Assembly: GCA_021814615.1 (NCBI GenBank)
Contig: JAKAHZ010000008.1
Coordinates: forward strand, 1 to 49,800
Length of the DNA: 49,800 nt
DNA from: Nitrospirota bacterium
GTDB lineage: Bacteria; Nitrospirota; UBA9217
Direction: 5' to 3'
Under the pieces are notes generated by a model. That model had not been told where the DNA came from, did no database searches, and saw only the letters and a program-made list of their open reading frames with translations. Below, piece after piece: positions 18,711 through 26,989 of the stretch (position 1 is the stretch's first letter; each line of letters begins with the position of its first letter). Both the position numbers and the translations under genes were made by a program.

Positions 18711-19553
18711 ATGATCAAATTTCTTGAAAAAATATTCGACAAGCTGGATCAGGGACTGAGCTCCAGGGAAAAGACGGTGCTCGTCTCCATCATGCTGCTC
18801 ATCTCCATCATCGGGATCATCCTGGCTGTCCGGTATTACAATTACATTCAGAAGAATCCTTCCTTCTGCAACAGCTGCCATCTCATGGAAGAAGCGTTTA
18901 CCGCCTGGAAACAGAGCGGACACCGGTTCATCCCCTGCCAGGATTGCCATCAGCTGGGCATCATCGAGCAGAACCGGCTATTGGTGAAGTTCGTTTTCTC
19001 GACGGACAGAAAGACGCCGGAACCGCACGGTAATATTACGCCGTGGCGCACCTGCACCAAGTGCCATTGGGACGAGGCGGAGCAGGGGACGAACACCCTC
19101 TCGGTGAACAAATCGACGGGTCACGCCCGGCACATCACGGTGGAAAAACTGGTCTGCATGGATTGCCACACCAGGTCCGTACATGCCTTTCAGCCCGACA
19201 AGCAAGCCTGTCTGCGCTGTCATCGGGACTGGAAGATCCACGGTGTCGGCATGGCCGAGGCGTCGTGCATGAATTGCCATCCTTTCTCGGCAAAGAGCAA
19301 AGGCAGTTTCATTCCTGACCGGGAACGCTGCCTGTCCTGCCACAGGTCGTCTCCCCGGACATCCTTCCCTGAGAAGGTGCCGATGTGGAGGCTGAATTGT
19401 TATGAATGCCACAAACCGCATACGAAGATAAAACCCACGGACGATGATTGTCGTCGCTGCCATACGTCGGAAGTATTACGGAAAAGGCCTCAGCATGAAA
19501 CAACGAAGAGGTGCATCGCTTGTCATATTCCGCACCGGTGGGTTGCCCGGTAA
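18711..19553 (+). CDS. Membrane-anchored decahaem c-type cytochrome (NapC/NirT-like N-terminus)
   Basis: This 280-residue protein has one N-terminal membrane anchor (about residues 22-43), then SFCNSCHLMEEAF and ten CXXCH haem-binding motifs: CNSCH, CQDCH, CTKCH, CMDCH, CLRCH, CMNCH, CLSCH, CYECH, CRRCH and CIACH. The N-terminus resembles NapC/NirT quinol oxidases, which normally carry four or five haems, so this is an expanded form. It should face the periplasm and pass electrons from the quinol pool. It begins 11 nt after the ASADH-like gene, so it may be read from the same transcript. The electron acceptor cannot be told. Confidence 0.88.
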   Translation: MIKFLEKIFDKLDQGLSSREKTVLVSIMLLISIIGIILAVRYYNYIQKNPSFCNSCHLMEEAFTAWKQSGHRFIPCQDCHQLGIIEQNRLLVKFVFSTDRKTPEPHGNITPWRTCTKCHWDEAEQGTNTLSVNKSTGHARHITVEKLVCMDCHTRSVHAFQPDKQACLRCHRDWKIHGVGMAEASCMNCHPFSAKSKGSFIPDRERCLSCHRSSPRTSFPEKVPMWRLNCYECHKPHTKIKPTDDDCRRCHTSEVLRKRPQHETTKRCIACHIPHRWVAR

Positions 19554-19598
19554 TATAGCGGACGGATAATAACCTGTATGATATTGATTTGATGCATT

Positions 19599-19678
19599 TT
19601 GTTGCTATTGAACTAAAAAAATCATGTTAAAAGGTGCAAATAAATGTGTTATAATTAGTGTGTTATAATTAGCAACAA
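19599..19678. repeat. Inverted repeat and 14-bp tandem duplication upstream of the HTH gene
   Basis: TTGTTGCT (19599-19606) is repeated in inverted form as AGCAACAA (19671-19678). Between them the 14-mer TGTGTTATAATTAG is exactly duplicated in tandem (19645-19658 and 19659-19672). The region is much more AT-rich than its surroundings. Confidence 0.8.
19627..19669 (+). promoter_or_regulatory. Promoter region with two TATAAT boxes 14 bp apart
   Basis: The tandem 14-mer places perfect -10 hexamers at 19650-19655 and 19664-19669. TTAAAA at 19627-19632 lies 17 bp before the first and is a weak -35. The HTH gene starts 68 nt after the second box. Confidence 0.5.
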
Positions 19679-19736
19679 TTGATCTACATCGTCTGTTTTA
19701 ATATAAAGAACGGAAATTATCAGAGAGGAGTGTCTT

Positions 19737-19925
19737 ATGTACAATATCGACATTCTCGAGAAAAAGCGGTTGGAAAAGGGTTTGAGCTACACGGAAATTG
19801 CGGACAAGCTGGGAATTCACAAGGTGACCGTTTCCAGAACGCTGAAGGGGATCACCATGAAGCCGAGGACGGTGAAACTTCTGGCTGATTATCTCGGTGT
19901 GGAAATGAACAGGATCGTCCAGTAG
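19737..19925 (+). CDS. Small XRE/Cro-type helix-turn-helix protein
   Basis: This 62-residue protein is little more than a DNA-binding domain: a helix-turn-helix at about residues 15-38 (GLSYTEIADKLGIHKVTVSR) followed by a helical LLADYLGVEMNRI segment typical of Cro/CI-type repressors. GAGGAG lies 6-11 nt before ATG 19737. It is monocistronic, with a hairpin downstream. The inverted and tandem repeats in its promoter region could be its own operator, which is an inference from position. Confidence 0.8.
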   Translation: MYNIDILEKKRLEKGLSYTEIADKLGIHKVTVSRTLKGITMKPRTVKLLADYLGVEMNRIVQ

Positions 19926-19968
19926 CTTGTTTCGAACCGGTTGGAGTGATTGAAGGCCGTTCCGCAAC

Positions 19969-19999
19969 AAAGGCAGGGCAGGCATGCTCTGCCTTTGCT
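19969..19999 (+). terminator. Hairpin after the HTH gene (possible terminator)
   Basis: AAAGGCAGGGCA (19969-19980) pairs with TGCTCTGCCTTT (19985-19996) over a GGCA loop, with one G-T wobble. The following GCTGTTTC is only weakly T-rich. Confidence 0.5.
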
Positions 20000-20097
20000 G
20001 TTTCTCGGACGGTTGGCGGCCCTTGTCCCTCGACGTTCTCATACATTGCCGTTGATTCCTTCCCCTGTATATCTGTCGGACCTTTTCAGGAGCTTCC

Positions 20098-20898
20098 GTG
20101 AATGATCCTCTGCAGGAATATCTGACCGTCGCCGTCGAGGCTGCCCGTGTAGCTGGCCGCATGTTAAAGGAGAATCTGGCGGGCATTCGTCAGATTTCCT
20201 TCAAGGGAACAATCGACATGGTGACCGAAATGGACCGCGCCTCGGAACGGACCATCGTCGAGAGAATCCATGCCTCCTATCCCGGTCACGGCGTCATCGC
20301 GGAAGAAGGATCGAATGTGAAGGCGTCATCAGGCTTTCTCTGGATCATCGATCCGCTTGACGGGACCACGAATTATGCCCACGGATTTCCGAATTTCTCG
20401 GTGTCCATTGCCCTGCAGAAGGACGGTGAACTTTCAGTCGGCGTCGTTTACGAACCCCTTCGGGATGAACTCTTCACCGCGGTCATGGGCCGCGGGGCCG
20501 CGATGAACGGCGTCCCCCTCCATGTTTCGACGACCGATCAGTTGATCAGGAGTCTGCTGGCGACGGGATTTCCTTATGACCGCGCGGTAAGCGCGGAGAA
20601 TAATCTTGATTACTTCAACGCGATGATCATGGCCTCCCAGGAGATACGGCGCTGCGGTTCCGCTGCCCTGGATCTCTGCTCGGTTGCCGCAGGCCGGCTG
20701 GACGGGTACTGGGAACTGAAGCTCAAACCCTGGGACGTGGCAGCAGGGAGCCTGATCGTCCGCGAAGCGGGCGGAACCGTATCGGATCTGTCCGGGGGAG
20801 CGTCAGCTCTCGCCGATGCGTCGATCGTCGCAAGCAACGGCGTCATTCATGAACAGATGCTTGCTGTTTTAACGGGCGCGAAGAAGAAACCATCATGA
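20098..20898 (+). CDS. suhB: Inositol-1-monophosphatase family protein
   Basis: This 266-residue protein belongs to the Mg-dependent, Li-sensitive phosphatases. Metal ligands lie in DMVTEMDRASER, AEEGS, and WIIDPLDGTTNYAHGFP (near residues 80-96), and the C-terminal KPWDVAAGSLIVREAGG motif is present. Substrates are inositol or related sugar phosphates; SuhB also acts in rRNA transcription in E. coli. GTG 20098 is the start, with CAGGAG at 20088-20093. Its TGA overlaps the next gene's ATG. Confidence 0.92.
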   Translation: MNDPLQEYLTVAVEAARVAGRMLKENLAGIRQISFKGTIDMVTEMDRASERTIVERIHASYPGHGVIAEEGSNVKASSGFLWIIDPLDGTTNYAHGFPNFSVSIALQKDGELSVGVVYEPLRDELFTAVMGRGAAMNGVPLHVSTTDQLIRSLLATGFPYDRAVSAENNLDYFNAMIMASQEIRRCGSAALDLCSVAAGRLDGYWELKLKPWDVAAGSLIVREAGGTVSDLSGGASALADASIVASNGVIHEQMLAVLTGAKKKPS

Positions 20899-22037
20899 GG
20901 AAGCAGATGGGAAAGGGAACAACGGTTTCGGTGGTCCCCTGCGGGACCTATGATCAGGAGGACGTCGACCGCTCGGTGCGGGAAGCGGTGCGGCTTGCCG
21001 GGGGGATCGGTTCGTTCATCAGGCCTGGCGACCGCGTTCTGATCAAACCCAACCTGCTGAAAGCGCGACCGCCCGAGGACGCCGTGACGACGCATCCTGA
21101 GGTGCTGCGCGCGGTGATCGGGCTGGTGCGCGAAGCGGGAGGGACGGCCATGGTCGGCGACAGCCCCGGCCTGGGCGACCTCCGGCGCGTCGCCGAGAAG
21201 GCCGGCATGCTGCCGGTGCTCGAGGAAGCGGGGGTGCCGCTCGTCCCGTTTGACGATGCGGTCACGGTCAGGAGCACGGGGCGGTTTCAGCGCTTCGAGA
21301 TCGCGCGGCCCCTTGCCGAGGTCGATGCGGTCATCAATCTGCCCAAACTGAAAACGCACGGCATGACGGTGCTCACCGGCGCCGTCAAGAACCTCTTCGG
21401 ATGCATTCCCGGAAAGCGGAAGGTGCAGTGGCACTTCAACACGGGCGTCGACCATGAATCGTTCATGCGCATGCTCGTCGAACTCGCCGCACTGATCCGG
21501 CCGCGGCTGACGGTGATGGATGCCATTGTCGGGATGGAGGGAAACGGACCGGGAAGCGGGGACCCGAGAAAGATCGGGGCGGTCATCGCCGGTATCGATC
21601 CCGTTGCCGTCGATGTCGTGGCAGGAGAGTTGGTGGGCGTGTCTGCCGAGAAACTGCCGGTCATCAAAGCTGCGCGCGCCGCCGGGTACGGCGCCGGGCG
21701 GATGAACGAAATCAACCTGGCAGGGACGCCGCTGGAAACGTTGCGGCTGAACGATTTCGTTCTTCCCCCACGGGAGCACACGGAATGGTCGGTGCCCGAA
21801 TGGATGCGGAGATCCTTAAAGGACGCGCTGACGACCCGGCCGGTCATCGATTCCGGGGCCTGTGTCCGGTGCGGAATCTGTGAAGGGCATTGTCCGCAAC
21901 AGGCAATCAGCCCGGCGCACGGCAAACTGACGATCGACTATCGCCGGTGCATCCGGTGTTTTTGTTGTCAGGAGTTCTGTCCGCAAGGAGCCATTTCCGT
22001 CGGCAAGGGATGGGCTCTCAAGCTCTTCCGCAAATGA
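20895..22037 (+). CDS. DUF362 protein with C-terminal 2[4Fe-4S] ferredoxin domain
   Basis: Residues about 1-300 form a DUF362 domain: RPGDRVLIKPNLL, GDSPGLGDLRRVAEKAGM, and VINLPKLKTHGMTVLTGAVKNLFG. The C-terminus carries two CxxCxxCxxxCP clusters (CVRCGICEGHCP and CIRCFCCQEFCP, near residues 320-370). The family is common in anaerobes and probably acts in electron transfer, but no reaction is established. It starts inside the suhB stop (ATGA). Its own stop touches the stop of the convergent gene, forming TGATCA. Confidence 0.88.
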   Translation: MRKQMGKGTTVSVVPCGTYDQEDVDRSVREAVRLAGGIGSFIRPGDRVLIKPNLLKARPPEDAVTTHPEVLRAVIGLVREAGGTAMVGDSPGLGDLRRVAEKAGMLPVLEEAGVPLVPFDDAVTVRSTGRFQRFEIARPLAEVDAVINLPKLKTHGMTVLTGAVKNLFGCIPGKRKVQWHFNTGVDHESFMRMLVELAALIRPRLTVMDAIVGMEGNGPGSGDPRKIGAVIAGIDPVAVDVVAGELVGVSAEKLPVIKAARAAGYGAGRMNEINLAGTPLETLRLNDFVLPPREHTEWSVPEWMRRSLKDALTTRPVIDSGACVRCGICEGHCPQQAISPAHGKLTIDYRRCIRCFCCQEFCPQGAISVGKGWALKLFRK

Positions 22038-22964
22038 TCAGGGTATTTCTCTTTCTTCCTTGGGATCCTCAATGCCGGCTTCAGTGCCTTCCGGACCCCT
22101 ATTGTCTCTGCCGCTCATTTCCCGTTCCAGCTCATCCAGTTCCTGATCGTCAATCTCGATGATGCGCTCCTCATCGGGCGGGGTCAGGTGTTCGGGGTCC
22201 TTGCCGCGCTCGAGCAATTCGCGGTGAAGGTACGGCTTGACCTCAGGGGGCAGCAGGGGGTCGCGGTAAAGTTCGACGAGGTCCGCGATCCTCATTTCAG
22301 CAATGAAAGGAACGCTGCGCGCCAGCGGCGTGTGCGGATTCCTGATGAGCGCGAACTTGATGGAGTACCTGCATGTCCAGCCCCGGTGTTCCGCGATGGT
22401 GCGGATGATCCCCTGGGACGTGGTCTTGCGGTTGATCACCTTGTACAGGTGAGCCTCTATGAGCGAAGGACTGCCGAGGCATATGCTGACGACTTCGGGA
22501 TATCCGTCCAGGATGAGCGCCAGGAGGATTTCTCCGGAGGATACCTTGGCCAGGGTCTTCTTGATCCCCAGCGGCAGGGAAGGGATCTTCTCGATGACAA
22601 TTGTTTCCACTTTCTTCCGGAACACGACCGGGAGAGCATGGTTCCTCGCCATGTCGGCCAGATCGAAGAGCCGGAGATACCGGGCGATGGAGAGGGCGGT
22701 AAACAGCGGGGTCTTGGGATTCCTTGCAAGAGCGAGTCTGACAGCGTAGCTTTCGGACCACCGTTTGTCCTTGAAGATGGAGGTCAGGATGTCGGGAGGC
22801 ACGTTCTTCCGGTTCGCGATGATCAGCAGGTGTTCTTCCGTGAGGTTCCTGTTCTCGAGCAGGGAGGAGATCACCAGAGATGACGGATCGTGGACGTACA
22901 GCGGGATATCCTCGGGTTTCGCCGAAGCGGCAAGCTGCGCACGCTGTGCTTCTGTCTCAGTCAT
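22038..22964 (-). CDS. Uncharacterised helical protein with an internal duplication
   Basis: This 308-residue protein looks all-helical, with an acidic tail (about residues 262-308). Residues 26-120 and 154-250 are two copies of one module of about 95 residues. Both read a helix pair, then a Trp (W69, W196), then RNP(K/H)TPL, then IA followed by R(L/I)xDL. It has no signal peptide and probably forms a HEAT-like solenoid for protein binding. ATG 22964 is only 6 nt from a perfect TATAAT on its strand and has no Shine-Dalgarno. Function is unknown. Confidence 0.75.
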   Translation of the reverse strand: MTETEAQRAQLAASAKPEDIPLYVHDPSSLVISSLLENRNLTEEHLLIIANRKNVPPDILTSIFKDKRWSESYAVRLALARNPKTPLFTALSIARYLRLFDLADMARNHALPVVFRKKVETIVIEKIPSLPLGIKKTLAKVSSGEILLALILDGYPEVVSICLGSPSLIEAHLYKVINRKTTSQGIIRTIAEHRGWTCRYSIKFALIRNPHTPLARSVPFIAEMRIADLVELYRDPLLPPEVKPYLHRELLERGKDPEHLTPPDEERIIEIDDQELDELEREMSGRDNRGPEGTEAGIEDPKEEREIP

Positions 22965-22970
22965 GACCCT

Positions 22971-22999
22971 ATTATACGGAATGGGGACCCTATTGACAA
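22971..22999 (-). promoter_or_regulatory. Promoter of the - strand gene at 22964, likely leaderless
   Basis: On the - strand TTGTCA (22999-22994), a 17-bp spacer and TATAAT (22976-22971) are followed by just 6 nt before the ATG. The predicted start is the A of the ATG itself. The -35 overlaps that of the opposite promoter. Confidence 0.7.
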
Positions 23000-23021
23000 T
23001 CCAAGCCTTTTTCTGTATTTT
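22993..23021 (+). promoter_or_regulatory. Divergent promoter of the HNH gene
   Basis: TTGACA (22993-22998), 17 bp, TATTTT (23016-23021). The -35 is part of the palindrome ATTGACAAT and shares five bases with the -35 of the opposite promoter. Confidence 0.65.
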
Positions 23022-23122
23022 TAGTGCTTAAGTATGTGCTCCTGAGCGCGCTTCTATCGCCGGTTTGCGCGGCTTACCGGAGCCGCGGTCCTTCGATTCT
23101 GGTAGTTCGATCGGATACCCGC

Positions 23123-23659
23123 ATGGAACGAACGCTCCTGCTGAATTCAACCTTCGAACCGCTCAAGATCATCTCCTGGCAGCGGGCGATCACGCTTCTG
23201 ACGCAGGGCAAGGTCGAGGTGATCGATTCCTACGACCGGGAGATCCGGGGCGTGACGATGACCTTCCGGCTGCCCTCGATCCTGCGGCTGCTGAAGCTCG
23301 TCAAGATACGCCGTTCGAGCCGTGAGGTCCGCTTCTCACGCGCGAACATCTATCAGCGAGACAAATATTCCTGCCAGTATTGCGGAATACGCCATCCCGC
23401 CGAGGACCTCACGTTCGATCACGTTATCCCGCAGGTACAGGGAGGTCGGGCGACGTGGGAGAATATCGTTACCGCCTGTCTTGCCTGCAACAACCGTAAG
23501 GGAGGACGAACGCCGCGGGAAGCGGGCATGCGTCTGATCCGGCAGCCCGTCAAGCCGCGGTGGATGCCGGTCGTCACGCTGAAGCTCGGCATCAGGAACG
23601 CGCCGCTCAGCTGGCGGGATTATCTCTACTGGAACGTGGAGTTGGACAAGAGCGAGTGA
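23123..23659 (+). CDS. HNH endonuclease family protein
   Basis: This 178-residue protein has the N-terminal part common to bacterial HNH proteins (LLLNSTFEPLKIISWQRAI) and an HNH domain. The zinc ligands are Cys84, Cys87, Cys119 and Cys122, and the catalytic His100 lies in LTFDHVIPQ. ATG 23123 matches the family start and lies about 95 nt after the predicted transcription start. An in-frame GTG at 23024 would lie before that start and is rejected. The substrate is unknown; members of this type are usually stand-alone chromosomal genes. Confidence 0.88.
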   Translation: MERTLLLNSTFEPLKIISWQRAITLLTQGKVEVIDSYDREIRGVTMTFRLPSILRLLKLVKIRRSSREVRFSRANIYQRDKYSCQYCGIRHPAEDLTFDHVIPQVQGGRATWENIVTACLACNNRKGGRTPREAGMRLIRQPVKPRWMPVVTLKLGIRNAPLSWRDYLYWNVELDKSE

Positions 23660-23689
23660 TATCCGCACTGCGCCTGACGTTCCGCTACC

Positions 23690-23713
23690 GGCCGATCCCT
23701 CGGCCATTTTTTT
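23690..23713 (+). terminator. Terminator of the HNH gene
   Basis: GGCCGA (23690-23695) pairs with TCGGCC (23700-23705) over a 4-nt loop and is followed by A and seven T. Confidence 0.8.
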
Positions 23714-23778
23714 ATTGTGAATTCCTGCCTCTGATGGTATAGTCCGGGGCGTGCAGCGGCACCGAGGAGGATGTTCTC

Positions 23779-24411
23779 ATGCGGCAAAGAGTATTGACCG
23801 GCGTTTTCGCGCTCTTCCTGCTGTGGGCTCTTCCTGCGCAGGCGAAGCCTGTCGAGACGCTTACCCAGAACCACTTCACCACCGCGGAAAGCCTCGATGC
23901 AGGCATGACGCAGGTCGGTGCGCACTTTACCGCCGGGGAGGGCTACCAGAGCTACTATCCCGCGTTCCGGTTCGGCATGGGAATGCTGTTCGAGGCCGGA
24001 TTGCGCGCGGGCGCCACAACCGCCGATACGGGACCCGAGGACAAGGTGGCAACCCTCATCGGAGGCGACATTAAATATCAGCTCGTCAAACAGACCGAAG
24101 GCGTTCCCGTGGATATGGCCCTCCGGCTCGGCTTCGACAATCATTTCATCAATAGCAAGAACGTGAGCGAGCTTTCCTTTGCGACGATTTTCAGCCGGTC
24201 ATTCCCGCTGACGGATCGCGGGTACAAGCTCACGCCCTACGGCGGCCTTGAACTCTCCGCATTGTACGGCTCCTACCTGACGGAAAAAGAAACGGACTAC
24301 TATCTCTTTGCCGGCCTGGAATGGCGGTTCCTGCAGCGCTCGATGATGTACCTCGAACTCAAAGCGGGAGAACATGCGGCGGGCGGGCTCGGCATCCGGT
24401 TCGAGTACTGA
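23779..24411 (+). CDS. Small outer-membrane beta-barrel-like protein
   Basis: This 210-residue protein has a signal peptide (VFALFLLWALPAQA, cleavage after about residue 22). It then has alternating hydrophobic/polar stretches with many Tyr, Phe and Gly, and ends in IRFEY, the aromatic C-terminal signature of outer-membrane beta-barrels. GAGGAGG lies upstream of ATG 23779. No ligand or transport role can be read. It is followed closely by the DUF4388 gene, 38 nt on. Confidence 0.72.
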   Translation: MRQRVLTGVFALFLLWALPAQAKPVETLTQNHFTTAESLDAGMTQVGAHFTAGEGYQSYYPAFRFGMGMLFEAGLRAGATTADTGPEDKVATLIGGDIKYQLVKQTEGVPVDMALRLGFDNHFINSKNVSELSFATIFSRSFPLTDRGYKLTPYGGLELSALYGSYLTEKETDYYLFAGLEWRFLQRSMMYLELKAGEHAAGGLGIRFEY

Positions 24412-24449
24412 CGCCGGAAAGGCATGCGCGGCTGCACTTCGAGGTTCCC

Positions 24450-24935
24450 ATGGCTTTATCACTGTCGGGCAATCTGAAAGATACCCCTCTCCTGGACGTG
24501 CTTTCGATCCTGCGCCTTCAGAAGGCGACAGGCACGCTTGGCTGTGATGTGCGCGGCGTCGGGAAATCGCTGTATGTGCAGAACGGGCAGATCGTTTTTG
24601 CCACGTCGCAGGACGTACAGGATCGGCTCGGCGAGGTGATGGTACGGGCCGGCAAGATTACCCGGAGCCAGCTGACCGATGCGTTGGAGCGGCACCGCAC
24701 GGGCGACGGGAGAAAGAAAATCGGCGCCTACTTTGTCGAGAGCGGCTATGTCACGCCCAAGGAACTGTTCAACGGTCTCAAACTGCAGGTACGCAGCATT
24801 ATCCAGAGCATTCTGGCGTTGAAGGATGGGGGGTACCGGTTCGACGAAGTGCTGCCTGCAGACGTGATCCCTCTCCAGATCAATATCGATGAACTGTTGC
24901 AGGAACTGCAGCAGCAGAACCCGAAGCGGAAATAA
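24450..24935 (+). CDS. DUF4388 domain protein
   Basis: This 161-residue protein starts LSGNLKDTPLLDVLSILRLQ, followed by TGTLGCD and QIVFATSQD, the DUF4388 (PATAN-like) pattern found in gliding and signalling proteins. The later part (LTDALERH, IGAYFVESGYVTPKEL) resembles helical segments that commonly follow this domain. It probably works in a cytoplasmic regulatory complex. ATG 24450 has GAGG 5 nt upstream. The longer in-frame start at 24321 overlaps the beta-barrel gene and is rejected. Confidence 0.82.
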   Translation: MALSLSGNLKDTPLLDVLSILRLQKATGTLGCDVRGVGKSLYVQNGQIVFATSQDVQDRLGEVMVRAGKITRSQLTDALERHRTGDGRKKIGAYFVESGYVTPKELFNGLKLQVRSIIQSILALKDGGYRFDEVLPADVIPLQINIDELLQELQQQNPKRK

Positions 24936-25048
24936 CAGATCGCGGGTGAAGAAAACCGCGGGAAAAATTCGAAAGGTCTGCGCCGGGGCAAAGGAAGGGG
25001 CACTGATTCCGGGTTAGTGCAACGCTGCGGGTCATTGAGAAGGATTCA

Positions 25049-25621
25049 ATGAAGAAGGCGCTGGAGCATACGATTTTCGCCCCCCTTGCCGAACGGGTCG
25101 GCGCCCTCTATGATGAGACGGAAGACGCGTTGCTTCTCGGCATGTTCGGTCAGGACTATGTGGTCCGCCGAAGCGGGATCACGCTCCGGGGGCAGCCCAT
25201 TCCGGAGTCCCACGAGGCGGTCATCATCGACTACCTGCTCTCTTCCGGATCCGTGCTTATCGACGCTCCATGGCGGTCCCTGGGTGATCTGCTGCAGCAA
25301 TCGACCCCCGATTTCCGGAGCCGCGTGGAACTCCCCCTTTCCCAGCATATCGAGGATATACTTTCCCATGCATCAGCCGTCCTGCCGCTCTGCGATGCCC
25401 GTCAGGCTGCGAGCGCGATCGGCGGCGATATGGCGATTTCGGTAAGGGCCCTGCCGAAGGTGCATCTGCACGTTGAATTGCAGCGGCAAAGCCAGGAATT
25501 TCCCCCGGAAGCATGGGTGCTTTTCTCGAACAACGCGGACCGGTTCCTGAGCGCTGCGGGGCTTCTCTTGCTCGGTGAACTGTTCAAGGACCGGATTCTC
25601 AGCCTGATACGCATTTATTGA
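25049..25621 (+). CDS. DUF3786-like protein
   Basis: This 190-residue soluble protein has a pattern I associate with DUF3786: IDYLLSSG near residue 62, a central domain, then PEAWVLFSNNADRFLSAAGLLLLGE at the C-terminus. The family has no known function. AAGGA precedes ATG 25049, and the pyrF start follows its stop by 6 nt, so the two are co-transcribed. The family match is from memory and moderate. Confidence 0.65.
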   Translation: MKKALEHTIFAPLAERVGALYDETEDALLLGMFGQDYVVRRSGITLRGQPIPESHEAVIIDYLLSSGSVLIDAPWRSLGDLLQQSTPDFRSRVELPLSQHIEDILSHASAVLPLCDARQAASAIGGDMAISVRALPKVHLHVELQRQSQEFPPEAWVLFSNNADRFLSAAGLLLLGELFKDRILSLIRIY

Positions 25622-25627
25622 CCGCCG

Positions 25628-26383
25628 ATGACGTCCCTGCAAACCCATCAGAATCCCCCCCGGAACAGGCTGGTGCTCGCTCTCGATGTGGACAGCGACA
25701 GCGTGGCGCTGGCGCTCGTTGACGAGCTGAAGGACCAGGTGGGCCTGTTCAAGGTAGGGCATCAACTCTTCACCGCCTTCGGTCCCGACGTGGTCAGGCG
25801 AATCGTGCGGAAAGGCGGCAAGGTCTTCCTGGATTTGAAGTATCACGATATTCCTCATACGGTTGCCAGGGCGTCCGCCGAGGCGGTCAAGCTCGGTGTC
25901 GATATCTTCAATGTGCATGCGTTGGGCGGGATGGACATGATGAGGGCTGCCGCGGAATCCGCCGCGGAAACGGCCGGGAAACAGGGGATTCCGGTGCCGA
26001 TCACGCTGGCGGTCACGATCCTGACGAGCATGGATGAAGCAAGCCTCAGACGGGATCTGAAGATCACCCGTTCGCTCCCGAGAACGGTGGCGCATTTCGC
26101 ACGGCTTGCCCAGCGAGCAGGCCTGAGCGGCGTGGTCGCCTCACCTCAGGAGATCAAGATGCTGCGGAGAGCGGTACGGCAGCGCTTCGTGATCCTGACC
26201 CCCGGAGTGCGGCCGTCCTGGGCCGGCAAGGACGATCAACAACGGGTTTTGACACCGGGAGAGGCTGTCGCCGCAGGGGCGGATTACATTGTCATCGGCA
26301 GGCCGATACTCAAGGCAGAGGACAAGGCAGCTGCGGTCGGCAGGATCGTGGAGGAAGTGGCCGCAGCAGTGGAAAACCGATAG
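25628..26383 (+). CDS. pyrF: Orotidine 5'-phosphate decarboxylase
   Basis: PyrF makes UMP from OMP, the last step of de novo pyrimidine synthesis. The 251-residue TIM-barrel protein shows LVLALDVDS at the start, the catalytic signature FLDLKYHDIPHTV near residue 72, and VIGRPIL near the C-terminus. Length is normal. No Shine-Dalgarno is visible; the start lies 6 nt after the previous stop, so coupling is likely. pyrE follows 30 nt downstream. Confidence 0.96.
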   Translation: MTSLQTHQNPPRNRLVLALDVDSDSVALALVDELKDQVGLFKVGHQLFTAFGPDVVRRIVRKGGKVFLDLKYHDIPHTVARASAEAVKLGVDIFNVHALGGMDMMRAAAESAAETAGKQGIPVPITLAVTILTSMDEASLRRDLKITRSLPRTVAHFARLAQRAGLSGVVASPQEIKMLRRAVRQRFVILTPGVRPSWAGKDDQQRVLTPGEAVAAGADYIVIGRPILKAEDKAAAVGRIVEEVAAAVENR

Positions 26384-26413
26384 TAGACCGCGCGAGGGAA
26401 GGAGATTTTACGC

Positions 26414-26989
26414 ATGACGCAAGACGAGGTTCTGGATATCTATCGCAAGACAGGAGCGCTGCTGACCGGCCACTTTCTGCTGTCCTCGGGACTGCATAGC
26501 GAACAATATCTGCAATCCGCGCTGGTCCTGCAGCAGCCCGATACGGCCACGAAACTCTGCGCAGAGCTTGCGAAACACTTCCTTGATCAGCGGATCGATG
26601 TCGTCATCGCGCCTGCCCTGGGTGGGGTCTTCGTTTCCCACGAGACCGCGCGGGCACTGCATGTGCGGGCGATTTTTGCCGAACGGGTGAACGGCGTGCT
26701 GACGCTGCGGCGCGGTTTTGCCATCGCTCCGGGGGAGCGCGTGCTGGTCGTGGAGGACGTGATCACGACGGGAAAGTCGACGCGCGAAACGATCGAGGTC
26801 GTTCGACAGGCGGGAGGGGATGTGATCGCTGCGGCCTCGCTTGTGGACCGCTCGGGAGGCAAGGCGGATATCGGCGTGCCGTACCGGTCCCTGGTCACGC
26901 TTACGGTTCCGACATATGAAGCGGCCGCCTGCCCTCTCTGCAAATCGGGAAGCACGCCGGTCAAACCGGGGAGCAGAGGATTGAAATAA
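26414..26989 (+). CDS. pyrE: Orotate phosphoribosyltransferase
   Basis: PyrE forms OMP from orotate and PRPP, the step just before PyrF. The 191-residue protein shows FLLSSGLHSEQYLQ, a loop APALGGVFVSHE, and the PRPP-binding motif VLVVEDVITTGKST near residues 113-126. Two Cys (CPLC) occur near the C-terminus. AAGGAG precedes ATG 26414. It closes the pyr pair; a weak hairpin (GGGCTT/GAGCCC) follows its stop. Confidence 0.96.
   Translation: MTQDEVLDIYRKTGALLTGHFLLSSGLHSEQYLQSALVLQQPDTATKLCAELAKHFLDQRIDVVIAPALGGVFVSHETARALHVRAIFAERVNGVLTLRRGFAIAPGERVLVVEDVITTGKSTRETIEVVRQAGGDVIAAASLVDRSGGKADIGVPYRSLVTLTVPTYEAAACPLCKSGSTPVKPGSRGLK

Noticed and set aside
23024-23122. N-terminal extension of the HNH protein that resembles a signal peptide
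   Set aside because: Its GTG lies upstream of the predicted transcription start, and family members begin at the equivalent of 23123.
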